DNA of 63,141 bases from Anaerotignum sp. (GCA_020024455.1 JAHHTU010000008.1:1-63141), one strand, 5' to 3'; counted from the first letter of the stretch, positions 1 through 7,995 are shown. The notes: generated from the sequence alone by a model not told the origin. Translations and numbers: made by a program.

Positions 1-50
1 CTACCGCCAGATTTTGAGTCTGGTGCGTCTGCCAGTTCCGCCACATCCGC
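1..50 (-). tRNA. tRNA-Leu(CAA), partial
   Basis: This is the 5' part of a tRNA-Leu gene read on the minus strand; the rest lies left of the window. Bases 1-50 match bases 200-249 of the complete downstream copy, including the CAA anticodon loop, the D-arm and the 5' acceptor strand. It has its own promoter at 70-98. Confidence 0.9.
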
Positions 51-69
51 ATAAGCAAGTTACTTGCAT

Positions 70-98
70 ATATTATCACAATACAACCTGCTTAGCAA
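70..98 (-). promoter_or_regulatory. sigma-A-type promoter of the first tRNA-Leu
   Basis: On the minus strand there is a -35 box TTGCTA (93-98), a 17-bp spacer and a -10 box TAATAT (70-75), about 20 bp upstream of the mature tRNA 5' end. Confidence 0.75.
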
Positions 99-130
99 GT
101 ATTTTTTTATATACAATTTAGAAAAAGGAA

Positions 131-160
131 AGAAAAAAGAACCTTGTAAAACAAGGTTCT
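131..160 (-). terminator. intrinsic terminator after the second tRNA-Leu
   Basis: A perfect 9-bp stem (138-146 with 152-160, 5-nt loop) is followed on the minus strand by a run of T (131-137). It ends transcription of the complete tRNA-Leu and insulates the next copy. Confidence 0.85.
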
Positions 161-165
161 TTGCG

Positions 166-249
166 TGCGGATGGTGGGACTCGAACCCACACGGTATCGC
201 TACCGCCAGATTTTGAGTCTGGTGCGTCTGCCAGTTCCGCCACATCCGC
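166..249 (-). tRNA. tRNA-Leu(CAA)
   Basis: An 84-nt tRNA on the minus strand. The 7-bp acceptor stem pairs 243-249 with 167-173, and the discriminator base A is at 166. The anticodon stem CCAGA/TCTGG closes a 7-nt loop, CTCAAAA, with anticodon CAA (decodes UUG, a codon used heavily here). It has the long variable arm typical of class II tRNAs and a TTCGAGT T-loop. No CCA is encoded. Confidence 0.95.
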
Positions 250-268
250 ATAAGTAAGTTACTTGCAT

Positions 269-297
269 ATATTATCACAATGCAACTGATTTGGCAA
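269..297 (-). promoter_or_regulatory. sigma-A-type promoter of the second tRNA-Leu
   Basis: On the minus strand: -35 TTGCCA (292-297), a 17-bp spacer and -10 TAATAT (269-274), positioned like the promoter of the other copy. Confidence 0.8.
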
Positions 298-370
298 GTA
301 CTTTTTTGAAAAAAATTCATTTTTTTTGAAAAAATTTGTTGTCAAAAGCATTTTTCATGACAATGACAGT

Positions 371-408
371 AAAAAACCGATATTTCAAACAAAAGAAATA
401 TCGGTTTT
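371..408 (-). terminator. terminator downstream of the cyclophilin gene
   Basis: A 14-bp stem (373-386 with 395-408) with an 8-nt loop, followed by T residues on the minus strand. It lies just past the stop of the minus-strand peptidyl-prolyl isomerase gene. Confidence 0.8.
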
Positions 409-412
409 GGTA

Positions 413-934
413 TTACATTTTTTCGGGTTCGGGATATGTTTCTCCAAATGTGTCAACGGTTACAACTTCCATCACTTGGTCTTCGACAGGTCTGTCACCA
501 CGGCTTGTTTTGGTTTCTGCAATACGGTTTACCACGTCCATGCCTTCGATGACTTTCCCAAATGCGGCATATTGTCCGTCCAAATGTGGGGAATTTTCAT
601 GCATGATAAAGAATTGAGAGCCTGCACTGTTGGGGTGCATCGCACGTGCCATGGAAAGCACACCGGGTTCATGTTTCAAATCGTTTTGAAAACCGTTGTA
701 TGCAAATTCACCACGAATGCTGTATTCCGGGCCACCCATGCCGGTGCCGTCAGGGCAACCGCCTTGAATCATAAAGCCACGAATGACACGATGGAAAATC
801 AAACCATCATAAAATTTATTTTGGATTAAAGAAATAAAGTTGTTGACGGTGTTTGGTGCAATTTCAGGGTATAATTCTGCCTTGATGATGCCACCATCTT
901 TCATTTGTATGGTTACAATGGGATTTTTTGCCAT
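413..934 (-). CDS. cyclophilin-type peptidyl-prolyl cis-trans isomerase
   Basis: A 173-aa single-domain cyclophilin that catalyses cis-trans isomerisation of X-Pro peptide bonds during protein folding. The family motifs are present: FHRVIRGFMIQGG, holding the catalytic Arg, and SAGSQFFI in the core. There is no signal peptide, so it should be cytoplasmic. The length is normal for small bacterial cyclophilins. An AGAAAGGAAG ribosome binding site precedes the ATG. A possible promoter (-10 TATAAT at 971-976 with a poor -35) lies in the 69-bp gap to the upstream metallophosphoesterase gene, so the gene may also be read with that one. A terminator follows at 371-408. Confidence 0.93.
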   Translation of the reverse strand: MAKNPIVTIQMKDGGIIKAELYPEIAPNTVNNFISLIQNKFYDGLIFHRVIRGFMIQGGCPDGTGMGGPEYSIRGEFAYNGFQNDLKHEPGVLSMARAMHPNSAGSQFFIMHENSPHLDGQYAAFGKVIEGMDVVNRIAETKTSRGDRPVEDQVMEVVTVDTFGETYPEPEKM

Positions 935-1003
935 AATTTTTTCTTCCTTTCTGATTTCAAAATTTTCATTATTATATCATAGAATGATGGATTTTGTATA
1001 GCG

Positions 1004-1825
1004 TTAATCGCCTTTATGATACAATGTGATGACAACCAATTCCGGACGGTTGAAAATACGAAACGGGAATGTGCTGTTTCCCAATCCTCTGCTGATTGCC
1101 ATTGTGGTGTTGTGTGCGGTATGCATACCGGCGGTATATTTTGGAAAAAAACCTTGATGTGGTGCAAACAAACCACCAATCAAAGGCAAACGGATTTGAC
1201 CACCGTGTGCATGACCACAGCAAACCAAGTCAATGGGATATTGTGCATATGTTTTGAAAATTTCGGGACGATGGCTTAACAAAAGTAAAAAATCATATTC
1301 CTGTTCTTTACACATCATATGCAATATACTTTTGTAATGTGGATTTACAGATTTGTCTGCCAATCCCATAATGGTGATGGTGTCGTCATTGCGTTTGATG
1401 ACACTTTTTCCGTTATCCAATACAGTAACACCTTCTGCAACCAACAATTCCACCAAGTCGTCATATCGGCCGGATTGGTGTTCATGATTGCCGGAAACAT
1501 AGTATACAGGGGCGAGTTTGACCAAGCCACGCACAGCGTCCATGGCAGCGTCCAAGTCTGTGCGGTTGCGGTCAATCAAATCTCCTGTGATGACAATGAT
1601 GTCGGGGGCAGTACATTCTGCTTTGTATAACAAATGTTCTTGATTTTTGCCAAACATCTTATTTTGCAAATCGGAAATATGCAATATTTTATACCCATGG
1701 AACGCCTTGGGTACATGGGTGTCATGATGTGTCATTTGTGTGACAACAATGGCGTTATCCTGCCAGTATAAAAAAGCACCCATTGCCAAAGCGGCAATAC
1801 TGATATTTTTCCATATTTTTTTCAA
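1004..1825 (-). CDS. membrane-anchored metallophosphoesterase (YaeI/YkuE-like)
   Basis: A calcineurin-like phosphoesterase of about 273 aa. An N-terminal hydrophobic segment (roughly residues 8-22) probably anchors it with the enzyme domain outside the membrane. Metal-site motifs occur in order: SDLQ, GDLIDRN, GNHEH, LLSHRPE and CGHAHGGQ. The first motif is normally D-x-H, and here Gln replaces the metal-binding His. The start chosen is TTG at 1825, because an AGGTGAT ribosome binding site lies just upstream; GTG at 1834 overlaps that site. The substrate is unknown; relatives act on UDP-diacylglucosamine or lipid-linked phosphates. Confidence 0.85.
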   Translation of the reverse strand: MKKIWKNISIAALAMGAFLYWQDNAIVVTQMTHHDTHVPKAFHGYKILHISDLQNKMFGKNQEHLLYKAECTAPDIIVITGDLIDRNRTDLDAAMDAVRGLVKLAPVYYVSGNHEHQSGRYDDLVELLVAEGVTVLDNGKSVIKRNDDTITIMGLADKSVNPHYKSILHMMCKEQEYDFLLLLSHRPEIFKTYAQYPIDLVCCGHAHGGQIRLPLIGGLFAPHQGFFPKYTAGMHTAHNTTMAISRGLGNSTFPFRIFNRPELVVITLYHKGD

Positions 1826-1896
1826 AGCAATCACCTATTTCTGTTTAGTGTGTATGTTTTATTATAAATCCAAACGAAAAAGAAAACAATGGTATT

Positions 1897-2688
1897 TTAT
1901 TTTGGTAAAATGCGTTGTCTTACGGTTTCGTATAACAATACAGCGGCAGCGATGGAAGCGTTCAAAGACTCTGCTTTTCCCGGCATGGGAATTTTGACAT
2001 AACTGTCGCACAATGCAGCTGCGTCATCGGAAAGCCCTCTTGCCTCGTTTCCAATCAAAAATGCACAGGCACGACGCAAATTTAAGCTGTATGGATATTG
2101 TCTGCCTTTCAAATGTGCGGCATAAATGGGAATGCCACGTGCCTGCAAACAAGCGGCGGTTTCTTCCAAGGATACATTTTGGAATACGGGAATGTGAAAT
2201 ACAGAACCCATGGTGGCACGCAATGTTTTTGTGTGGTATAAATCGACACTGCCTTTTGACAAAAAAATGGCATCAACATTGCAGGCATCAGCGGTGCGAA
2301 TGATTGTCCCCAAATTGCCGGGGTCATTCATTTCTTCTGCCAGCAGAAAAAATCCGTTTTTGTTTTGTAATATGGTTTCCAAGTCGTATGTTTTTTTGTG
2401 ACAGACAGCCAAAATCCCCTGCGGATTTTCGGTATCTGCAAGCAGTGTAAACAATTTATCTGTGACACAATAGGTATCTGCCCGTTTTTCAAAAGCAGAG
2501 ATGTCGTATGTTTGTGCAAAGTGGTCAGATACCACATAACATTCTATCTCCCAATCTTTGGGGATTTCTTCTACAAAGCGTAAGCCTTCTGCAATGAATA
2601 CGCCTTCTTTTTCTCTGTTTTTTCTTTGTTTGAGTCCCTGTAAGCGTTTGATGAGATGATTTTTTGAGCTTTCAATTCGTTTTGCCAT
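1897..2688 (-). CDS. TrmH/SpoU-family RNA 2'-O-methyltransferase
   Basis: A SAM-dependent SPOUT methyltransferase of about 263 aa that probably 2'-O-methylates rRNA (23S). An N-terminal substrate-binding region (about 1-100) is followed by the knotted catalytic domain. That domain carries NDPGNLGTIIRTAD (motif 1), IGNEARGLS (motif 2) and LNASIAAAVLLYE (motif 3, SAM knot). The start is set at 2688 because AAGGAG lies 9 bp upstream; an upstream in-frame ATG at 2712 would cover that site. Target base and exact orthology (RlmB or TsnR-like) cannot be read from sequence alone. It is probably transcribed on its own or with the downstream metallophosphoesterase gene. Confidence 0.9.
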   Translation of the reverse strand: MAKRIESSKNHLIKRLQGLKQRKNREKEGVFIAEGLRFVEEIPKDWEIECYVVSDHFAQTYDISAFEKRADTYCVTDKLFTLLADTENPQGILAVCHKKTYDLETILQNKNGFFLLAEEMNDPGNLGTIIRTADACNVDAIFLSKGSVDLYHTKTLRATMGSVFHIPVFQNVSLEETAACLQARGIPIYAAHLKGRQYPYSLNLRRACAFLIGNEARGLSDDAAALCDSYVKIPMPGKAESLNASIAAAVLLYETVRQRILPK

Positions 2689-2828
2689 TTGTATTTCTCC
2701 TTGTTTATCCATTTGCTACTATCATAAACCATTTTTATCAATTTTTGCAATAAAAACCTATCTATGGTTTCTGATGTGTGGTAAAATATTGTATATCATC
2801 ATGATACAAACAGAGAGGGGTTTTAGAA

Positions 2829-3467
2829 ATGGCAACCACAAAAGAAATGAGAAATGAACGATTGAGTAAACAAATGATTGAAAATTTGCAAAAACGTCAT
2901 TTTGAGGCGTACTACTGTCCCACCGCAAAAGAAGCAGTGGAAAAAGCATTGTCTTTGATTCCTGCAAAAAGTTCTGTGTCATGGGGCGGCTCTATGACCA
3001 TTCGGGATATGGGCTTGACAAAAGCAATCCATGATGGGGATTATGAAGTGTTGGACAGAGATTTGGCGGAAGATATGGCACAAAGAACCGAAATCCAAAG
3101 ACAGGCATTGTTGGTGGATTATTTCCTGACCAGTACCAATGCCATTACAGAAGATGGTATTTTGGTCAATATTGATGGAGCAGGCAATCGTGTGGCGGCT
3201 TTGTGTTATGGCCCGAAAAATGTCATTGTTATTTGCAGTATGCAGAAAGTGACAAAAGATGTGGAAACCGCAGTCAGCCGTGTGAGAAATTATGTGGCAC
3301 CTATCAACAGTATGCGTTTTTTGGGCAAAACACCTTGTGCAACAACAGGCAGTTGTCATGATTGCAAATCTGCGGAATGTATTTGCAATCAAGTGGTTGT
3401 GACAAGAGTGTGCAGACCAGCAGAACGCATTAAAGTGATATTGGTGGGCGAAGAATTGGGATATTAA
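2829..3467 (+). CDS. LUD-domain (lactate utilization, LutC/YkgG-like) protein
   Basis: A 212-aa member of the LUD (DUF162) family. Features include SVSWGGSMTIRDMG near residue 55, GILVNIDGAGNRVAAL in the middle, and a Cys-rich C-terminal stretch (C-x5-C-x2-C-x4-C-x-C) of the sort seen in clostridial LUD proteins. LutC works with the iron-sulfur proteins LutA and LutB in lactate oxidation, but no lutA or lutB is adjacent here, so the physiological role is open. A ribosome binding site, GAGAGGGG, precedes the ATG. It is a single-gene unit ending in a strong terminator. Confidence 0.88.
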   Translation: MATTKEMRNERLSKQMIENLQKRHFEAYYCPTAKEAVEKALSLIPAKSSVSWGGSMTIRDMGLTKAIHDGDYEVLDRDLAEDMAQRTEIQRQALLVDYFLTSTNAITEDGILVNIDGAGNRVAALCYGPKNVIVICSMQKVTKDVETAVSRVRNYVAPINSMRFLGKTPCATTGSCHDCKSAECICNQVVVTRVCRPAERIKVILVGEELGY

Positions 3468-3475
3468 GTACATAC

Positions 3476-3516
3476 AAAATACATCACATCGGCATATGAT
3501 GTGGTGTATTTTGTTT
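3476..3516 (+). terminator. terminator after the LUD gene
   Basis: A 15-bp stem (3476-3490 with 3498-3512, one G-T pair) with a 7-nt loop GGCATAT, followed by a T-rich tail. Confidence 0.85.
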
Positions 3517-3541
3517 TATGACAGGGAAAGGGGGAAAATAT

Positions 3542-3955
3542 ATGACACCAAAGAAATGGTTGTTGTTATTCAAAATCGATACAGTGTTTGAAATCCTGCT
3601 GATGATTGGTTTATTTTTGTATCGTATGATAAAATTGGACATTTCCAGTGGATATGAAGCATTGGCACAGGTGTTTTATATCTTTTTAGATTTTTCGGCA
3701 ATTTTGTGTTTATTGTTGAGTGGGATTTTTTTATGCATTGGTTGTATCAAAAAAAACCATATCTGTTTGTTGTTGGGTATCATTTTTCAACTGATATATG
3801 GTTTTTTATATGCAGGGTTTCTGCTGTTTATTTTGTTGTTGTTTCAAACAATTATCCTTTCAGGCACCATCATAGGTGGTTGCATCTCATTTGTTGTCAG
3901 CATTTTGTTCATTGCCGGTTATTTTTGCGCACCATCAGACAAACATATTGAATAG
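3542..3955 (+). CDS. small integral membrane protein, unknown function
   Basis: A 137-aa hydrophobic protein with about four predicted membrane segments, near residues 7-25, 43-68, 75-97 and 105-130, and few charged residues. I do not recognise a family. The start is placed at 3542 because AAAGGGGG lies 8 bp upstream; an in-frame ATG at 3518 has no such site. Its 3' end overlaps the end of a convergent minus-strand gene by 37 bp (3919-3955). It has no own terminator. Confidence 0.65.
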   Translation: MTPKKWLLLFKIDTVFEILLMIGLFLYRMIKLDISSGYEALAQVFYIFLDFSAILCLLLSGIFLCIGCIKKNHICLLLGIIFQLIYGFLYAGFLLFILLLFQTIILSGTIIGGCISFVVSILFIAGYFCAPSDKHIE

Positions 3956-4395
3956 TATGTGCATAAATGAGAGAAATGCTCCATGGTTTGTGTATAATAC
4001 TGTGTTTGAAAATCAATGCTCTCCCATTCTGCCGCCTCTTGTACCAGACCATGTGCTTTGCCCCATGCAAGCAATGTTTTCAAAATATCGGTTTGATGTG
4101 CAAATGTGGCACAAGCCTGATGATAGATAAAATCATCTTGCCAATCTACGTCCATGATTTGTAATATTTGTTCGCAATATGTTTTTAGCCAATGCAGAGG
4201 GATTTTCCACAAAAGCCCTCTGCAAAGTGTATACCAAATGTCATTGGTTGTGGTGCAACTGCCTTCCCACAAATAGGCAGCAACTTGTAAGCCGTGTTGG
4301 TGTGGGAGTTTTTCTATTTTTGTCAGGTATGCCAGAGCGTTTTTGTCTATGCGGCGGATGTCTTTTTGTATGATTTCCCAAGTGTTCATTTCCAT
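3919..4395 (-). CDS. hypothetical helical protein, last gene of the SUKH operon
   Basis: A 158-aa protein rich in His, Trp, Gln and Tyr with predicted all-helical structure. No family is recognised. Its start overlaps the end of the upstream gene by 10 bp (4386-4395), which implies translational coupling and a shared transcript. It is the distal gene of a five-gene minus-strand cluster with SUKH-type immunity-like proteins, so a role in that cluster is possible but is inferred only from position. Its 3' end overlaps a plus-strand gene tail to tail. Confidence 0.6.
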   Translation of the reverse strand: MEMNTWEIIQKDIRRIDKNALAYLTKIEKLPHQHGLQVAAYLWEGSCTTTNDIWYTLCRGLLWKIPLHWLKTYCEQILQIMDVDWQDDFIYHQACATFAHQTDILKTLLAWGKAHGLVQEAAEWESIDFQTQYYTQTMEHFSHLCTYYSICLSDGAQK

Positions 4396-4889
4396 TCACC
4401 ATAAAACCATATCTCATCACGATAGAAACTACATTCGTCGGCGATTTCTTCCAAATACACACAATGTTGCAGTGTGGTGTGTATGCCCCATGTTTGTGCA
4501 AGAGATGGTTTTTCCAATTTTGTCCACCGTTGTGTTGTCATATCGGTTCTGTTCCAAAAAGTATCGTAGTAGGCTTTGTCAAAGATAAGAGATATTTGTG
4601 CGTGTGCGATATTGTGTGCAGGCACAGACAGAAATACTTTGCAAAAAGGCAAATCGTTTGGCTTGTTTGCAATGATTTGTTCTGTTTTTTGCAAAAGAAT
4701 CGCCAACAATGCTTTTTTGACTTTGCCTTTGGGTGTATAAAATAAATTGGCATAGCATTTGATGCTTTCGTAAGTGTCGTTTTCATATTGTGGGCAGTAT
4801 AAGGGGGTTACCGTTTGTAAATATTGCTGTATGCGTTTGCTTTCTCTTTTGTACCATCTTTGTTTTTTGCGGCTGTAATCATACATCAT
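4386..4889 (-). CDS. DUF3916-like hypothetical protein
   Basis: A 167-aa protein. The C-terminal half has the pattern FWNR...QRW...L...W.I...L followed by DEIWFYGE, which I remember as typical of DUF3916 proteins; this is a recollection, not a search. The start is at 4889 (a second ATG at 4886 is equally possible) because AAAGGAGG lies immediately upstream. The upstream DUF1667 gene ends 13 bp before it and the next gene overlaps its end, so it is inside an operon. Function unknown. Confidence 0.6.
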   Translation of the reverse strand: MMYDYSRKKQRWYKRESKRIQQYLQTVTPLYCPQYENDTYESIKCYANLFYTPKGKVKKALLAILLQKTEQIIANKPNDLPFCKVFLSVPAHNIAHAQISLIFDKAYYDTFWNRTDMTTQRWTKLEKPSLAQTWGIHTTLQHCVYLEEIADECSFYRDEIWFYGEWK

Positions 4890-4902
4890 GAATCCTCCTT
4901 TG

Positions 4903-5250
4903 TCAGAAAACAGTTTCTTCTGCCACAATATCCACACCACAATCGGCAGCATCTTGTGCTATCATTTCGCCTTTGATGACAGGCGTTTCCAATACGATGT
5001 TTGCAATGGCTTGCAGGCATTTTTGTTGTTTGTCTTTTGTGATGGGTTCTGTGGAACGCACGGCAACCGTTTTGCCGTCTGCGGTAGGCAGTTTGGTTTG
5101 CAGATATGCCGTCAACAATGTGTTTTCGGCATATCGCTTGCCACGGGCACAGCGATTGCCTGTGATGGATACGATGGTATTCTGTTCGGTTGTCACTTCC
5201 AAAAAACAACCGTTTCCGCAATTTTTGCAAATTTGTTGATGTTGTTTCAT
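4903..5250 (-). CDS. DUF1667-domain protein
   Basis: A 115-aa protein beginning with a Cys-rich motif (ICKNCGNGC) followed by a GNRCARGKRYA segment, the signature of the DUF1667 family. Family members usually sit beside FAD-dependent glycerol-3-phosphate-dehydrogenase-like oxidoreductases and are thought to be redox partners, but no such oxidoreductase is encoded nearby. Its ATG overlaps the stop of the upstream SUKH gene as ATGA (5247-5250), so the two are translationally coupled. The meaning of a redox-type small protein in an immunity-like operon is not clear. Confidence 0.75.
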   Translation of the reverse strand: MKQHQQICKNCGNGCFLEVTTEQNTIVSITGNRCARGKRYAENTLLTAYLQTKLPTADGKTVAVRSTEPITKDKQQKCLQAIANIVLETPVIKGEMIAQDAADCGVDIVAEETVF

Positions 5251-6584
5251 TTTGGTAATCCTTTCGATTTTTTGGTCATGGGTATGGGTAAGCCATTGGC
5301 TTGGTATAAACGTTTTAAGTTTGCACGCATCATGTCATCTGTATATTGTTCCCATAATATGGGGCATATCGCTTGTAATGCAGGGTGTGCAGTGTCGCTG
5401 ATGGCTTGCAAAGTACTGCGTGCAACCTGATGAGAACCATGCAACATAAAATCAATAAAAATGTCAATATATTCTGTTTTATCCGAAACATTTTTCAAGA
5501 TAAAAAACGCAGTACATAAATCATTGTCCGAAACAGTTTCCTGTTTCAGAAAGGGGATAATGTCTTTTGCTTTGATTTGTGGACAGTCTTTCAACCGATA
5601 CAGCAATACATCATGATAAGAAGAAGCCCAGCTACATTTTTCAGAACCATCTTTGAGTGTATACAATAAATGCAAAAATGTTTCATAATAAGATGGCAAA
5701 TATTCTTTTGGTATGCGTATACTTTTCGAAATGGCGGCTTTTGGGTTTTTCACAAGAAGTTTATCAAACAGTTGTAAGCCTTGTGGTGTATCATATTTCA
5801 AAAGCAAACTTAATTTATGCTCCGGCAAATCATCATTGGATATGCTTTGTATGAAATCAATGGTTGTCTGTTCCAGTTTGGGAAAGCGAAAGAAACTGTT
5901 CAAACAATCCTCCTGCTCTGCTTTCTCTGTGGCTTGTGCAAAAGATTGTATGAGTTCTGCCTGTGTTTGTATTTTGCAAAAACCATAACTGGATACCGAA
6001 TTGCCGATGATGATTTCTTTGAAAAAGTTTTCGTACCATTCCAAAAATGTCATTTTGGTATCAAATGGCATCGCTTGTCTGTCCCAATCACAGTTGGTAT
6101 AAAAAATACGGTTTTCTTCTGCTCCTGCGGATATGGCAAGCGTTTCATAAGAACAGCCTTGTGTACCAATGGAGGTTGTTCCGCTTAAAATGATTTCTTC
6201 GATTTGGTCAAACACGGCATCGGGACAGTCGTCGTCGTCCATGGGTGCCAATGTTTCTGCCCATTGTGCTTGTGTCAATTTGCTGGATAATAACGGTGTA
6301 CCTGCATAGGAGGCAAGATAATGCTTGTCCACATGAATACCATAAATCCCATAATATGGCCCTGCACCGCCATTTCCCACCTGTGTGACAAAGAATACAT
6401 ATTCTGACGGTAGTTTGATATTGTGTGCTTGTTCATATGCCTGTACTTCGGATAACGAAATGACGGGGTTTAACCGATAATCGTGTTTGCTTGCACCAAA
6501 TACGGCTCTGTCTTTGTCTATCTGACCTGCTTGTTTGACTAGGTTTTGTAGATAGGTTGCATATGCCGATGTCATGTTTTGCAT
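5247..6584 (-). CDS. SMI1/KNR4 (SUKH) family protein, paralogue 1
   Basis: A 445-aa protein. The N-terminal SUKH domain (about residues 25-200) has the hallmark KLPSEYVFFVTQVGNGGAGP and a later TFLEWYENFF segment. The C-terminal half (about 215-440) is made of helices resembling HEAT-type repeats. SUKH proteins are a major class of immunity proteins to polymorphic toxins, though many are orphans of unknown function. It is clearly homologous over its whole length to the upstream gene and has the same length, so it arose by tandem duplication. GGAGG lies 7 bp before the ATG. It is the second gene of a five-gene operon. Confidence 0.85.
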   Translation of the reverse strand: MQNMTSAYATYLQNLVKQAGQIDKDRAVFGASKHDYRLNPVISLSEVQAYEQAHNIKLPSEYVFFVTQVGNGGAGPYYGIYGIHVDKHYLASYAGTPLLSSKLTQAQWAETLAPMDDDDCPDAVFDQIEEIILSGTTSIGTQGCSYETLAISAGAEENRIFYTNCDWDRQAMPFDTKMTFLEWYENFFKEIIIGNSVSSYGFCKIQTQAELIQSFAQATEKAEQEDCLNSFFRFPKLEQTTIDFIQSISNDDLPEHKLSLLLKYDTPQGLQLFDKLLVKNPKAAISKSIRIPKEYLPSYYETFLHLLYTLKDGSEKCSWASSYHDVLLYRLKDCPQIKAKDIIPFLKQETVSDNDLCTAFFILKNVSDKTEYIDIFIDFMLHGSHQVARSTLQAISDTAHPALQAICPILWEQYTDDMMRANLKRLYQANGLPIPMTKKSKGLPK

Positions 6585-6599
6585 AGAAACGCCTCCTTA

Positions 6600-7937
6600 T
6601 TATATGTCATCATATATATCATCAAATTCTTCTGTTAAATCTTGATAACATTTGGAAAGCCCATAATCGCCCAGACGGAAATCCAAAGACCAACAAACGC
6701 TGTAATTTCTTTGAAATTTTTCTTTGACAAAAAGATAGAGTGCAAGCCAATGGTTGCTATGAAAAATCATAGATAATGTGAGTACATTTTTTACGACATC
6801 GGGTTCGTCACAATGGCGTAAGACTTCCATATAATCTTGTTCAAAGTTACGTTTGTCAGGTGCAAAACACATCTGGTCAAAAGCAAATCCCCTGCTTGTG
6901 GGTGGTTGTGTTTCGTCTTTGGCAAATGGCAAAATATCAGCGGCAGAAAATGCATGACATTTTTCCAAAAATACCAATATCTTTTTTTGTTTGCTGTCCA
7001 AATATTCCGTACTGTCAAAATGATACAACAAATGTAACATATCTGCATAATAGGCATCTTTTTGGGTATCGGGAATGTCACGACAGATGGCAATGGCAAC
7101 TTCCGGCTGTGTTTGTATGAGTTGTCGAAAATCTTTTGTGATTTTTTCCGGTTCAAATTTGAGCAAGAGGTCATATACAAGTACAACAAGCTCCGGTGTT
7201 TGGCAATGTTCCAAAAATGCCAATACATCTTTTTGCAATGTGGGAAAACGATACAGGGTACGCAATGCCTCTTTTTTTGTTTCGCTGTCTGTTTGTTGCG
7301 TGCAAATGGAAAGCACTTCTGCTTGTGTATATAGAGGAAGATAGCCAAAAGAAAAGGTATCATTGCCTTGTATTACTTCCAAAAAATAGTTTTCATACCA
7401 TTCCAAAAATTTCATAGAAAGCACAAATGGCGGACTGCTTTCTTCATAATTGGCATCGAAATAATAGACCATGTTTTCGTATGTCCCATCGGAAATGATA
7501 TAATTGAAATAGGTACAGCCTTTCGTACCGACACAAAACGTGCCATCTGTGACATCAAAATCATCATCTTCATTTTCCAATAAAATCTCCCATTGTTCCT
7601 GTGTCAGTTTGGGTGTGATGTATGGAGGGCAGGGCGTGATTTCTGTTTCTGTAAGCGGTGGTAAGTCTTTGGTGTCAATGCCCCAGATGCCGTAGTCCGG
7701 CCCTGCCCCGCCGTTGCCCACTTCTGTGATAAAGAAAACGTATTCTGATGGCAGTTTGATATTGTGTTTTTGTTCATATCGTCTGACTTGCTCCAAGGAA
7801 ACAACAGGTTCGAGTTGGTATTGATGGCTTTTCGCACCGAATCTGTTACAATTTATATCTTTTTGTTTTGCTTGTGCGACCAATGCTTTCAAATAGGTTG
7901 CATGGTCTTTGGATAGATATGGAATTGTTGTTTGCAA
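6600..7937 (-). CDS. SMI1/KNR4 (SUKH) family protein, paralogue 2
   Basis: A 445-aa protein and the first gene of the operon. Its SUKH domain carries KLPSEYVFFITEVGNGGAGP and MKFLEWYENYF; the C-terminal half is helical. The N-terminal domain is more similar between the two paralogues than the C-terminal half, as expected if the latter is under diversifying or relaxed selection. It starts with TTG behind a GAGGGGGG ribosome binding site. No toxin gene is adjacent, so if it is an immunity protein it is an orphan one. A housekeeping or regulatory role cannot be excluded. Confidence 0.85.
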   Translation of the reverse strand: MQTTIPYLSKDHATYLKALVAQAKQKDINCNRFGAKSHQYQLEPVVSLEQVRRYEQKHNIKLPSEYVFFITEVGNGGAGPDYGIWGIDTKDLPPLTETEITPCPPYITPKLTQEQWEILLENEDDDFDVTDGTFCVGTKGCTYFNYIISDGTYENMVYYFDANYEESSPPFVLSMKFLEWYENYFLEVIQGNDTFSFGYLPLYTQAEVLSICTQQTDSETKKEALRTLYRFPTLQKDVLAFLEHCQTPELVVLVYDLLLKFEPEKITKDFRQLIQTQPEVAIAICRDIPDTQKDAYYADMLHLLYHFDSTEYLDSKQKKILVFLEKCHAFSAADILPFAKDETQPPTSRGFAFDQMCFAPDKRNFEQDYMEVLRHCDEPDVVKNVLTLSMIFHSNHWLALYLFVKEKFQRNYSVCWSLDFRLGDYGLSKCYQDLTEEFDDIYDDI

Positions 7938-7966
7938 ATAAATCCCCCCTCAAATATCATGTTGTC

Positions 7967-7995
7967 ATTATAGTATAGCATACTTTGTGTATGTA
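7967..7995 (-). promoter_or_regulatory. possible promoter of the SUKH operon
   Basis: On the minus strand a perfect -10 TATAAT (7967-7972) lies 30 bp upstream of the TTG start. At 17-bp spacing the -35 is a weak TACATA (7990-7995). Confidence 0.4.

Larger units (their letters stand above)
1..299. repeat. tandem duplication of a tRNA-Leu transcription unit
   Basis: Bases 1-100 and 200-299 are two copies with an offset of 199 bp. The tRNA part visible in both copies is identical. The promoter region is also copied but differs at several positions in the spacer and -35 box. A terminator separates the copies, so whole transcription units were duplicated rather than the tRNA alone. Confidence 0.85.

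Noticed and set aside
60..320. 86-aa minus-strand open frame over the tRNA-Leu region
   Set aside because: It runs through a complete tRNA gene, its promoter and its terminator, so it cannot be a real gene.
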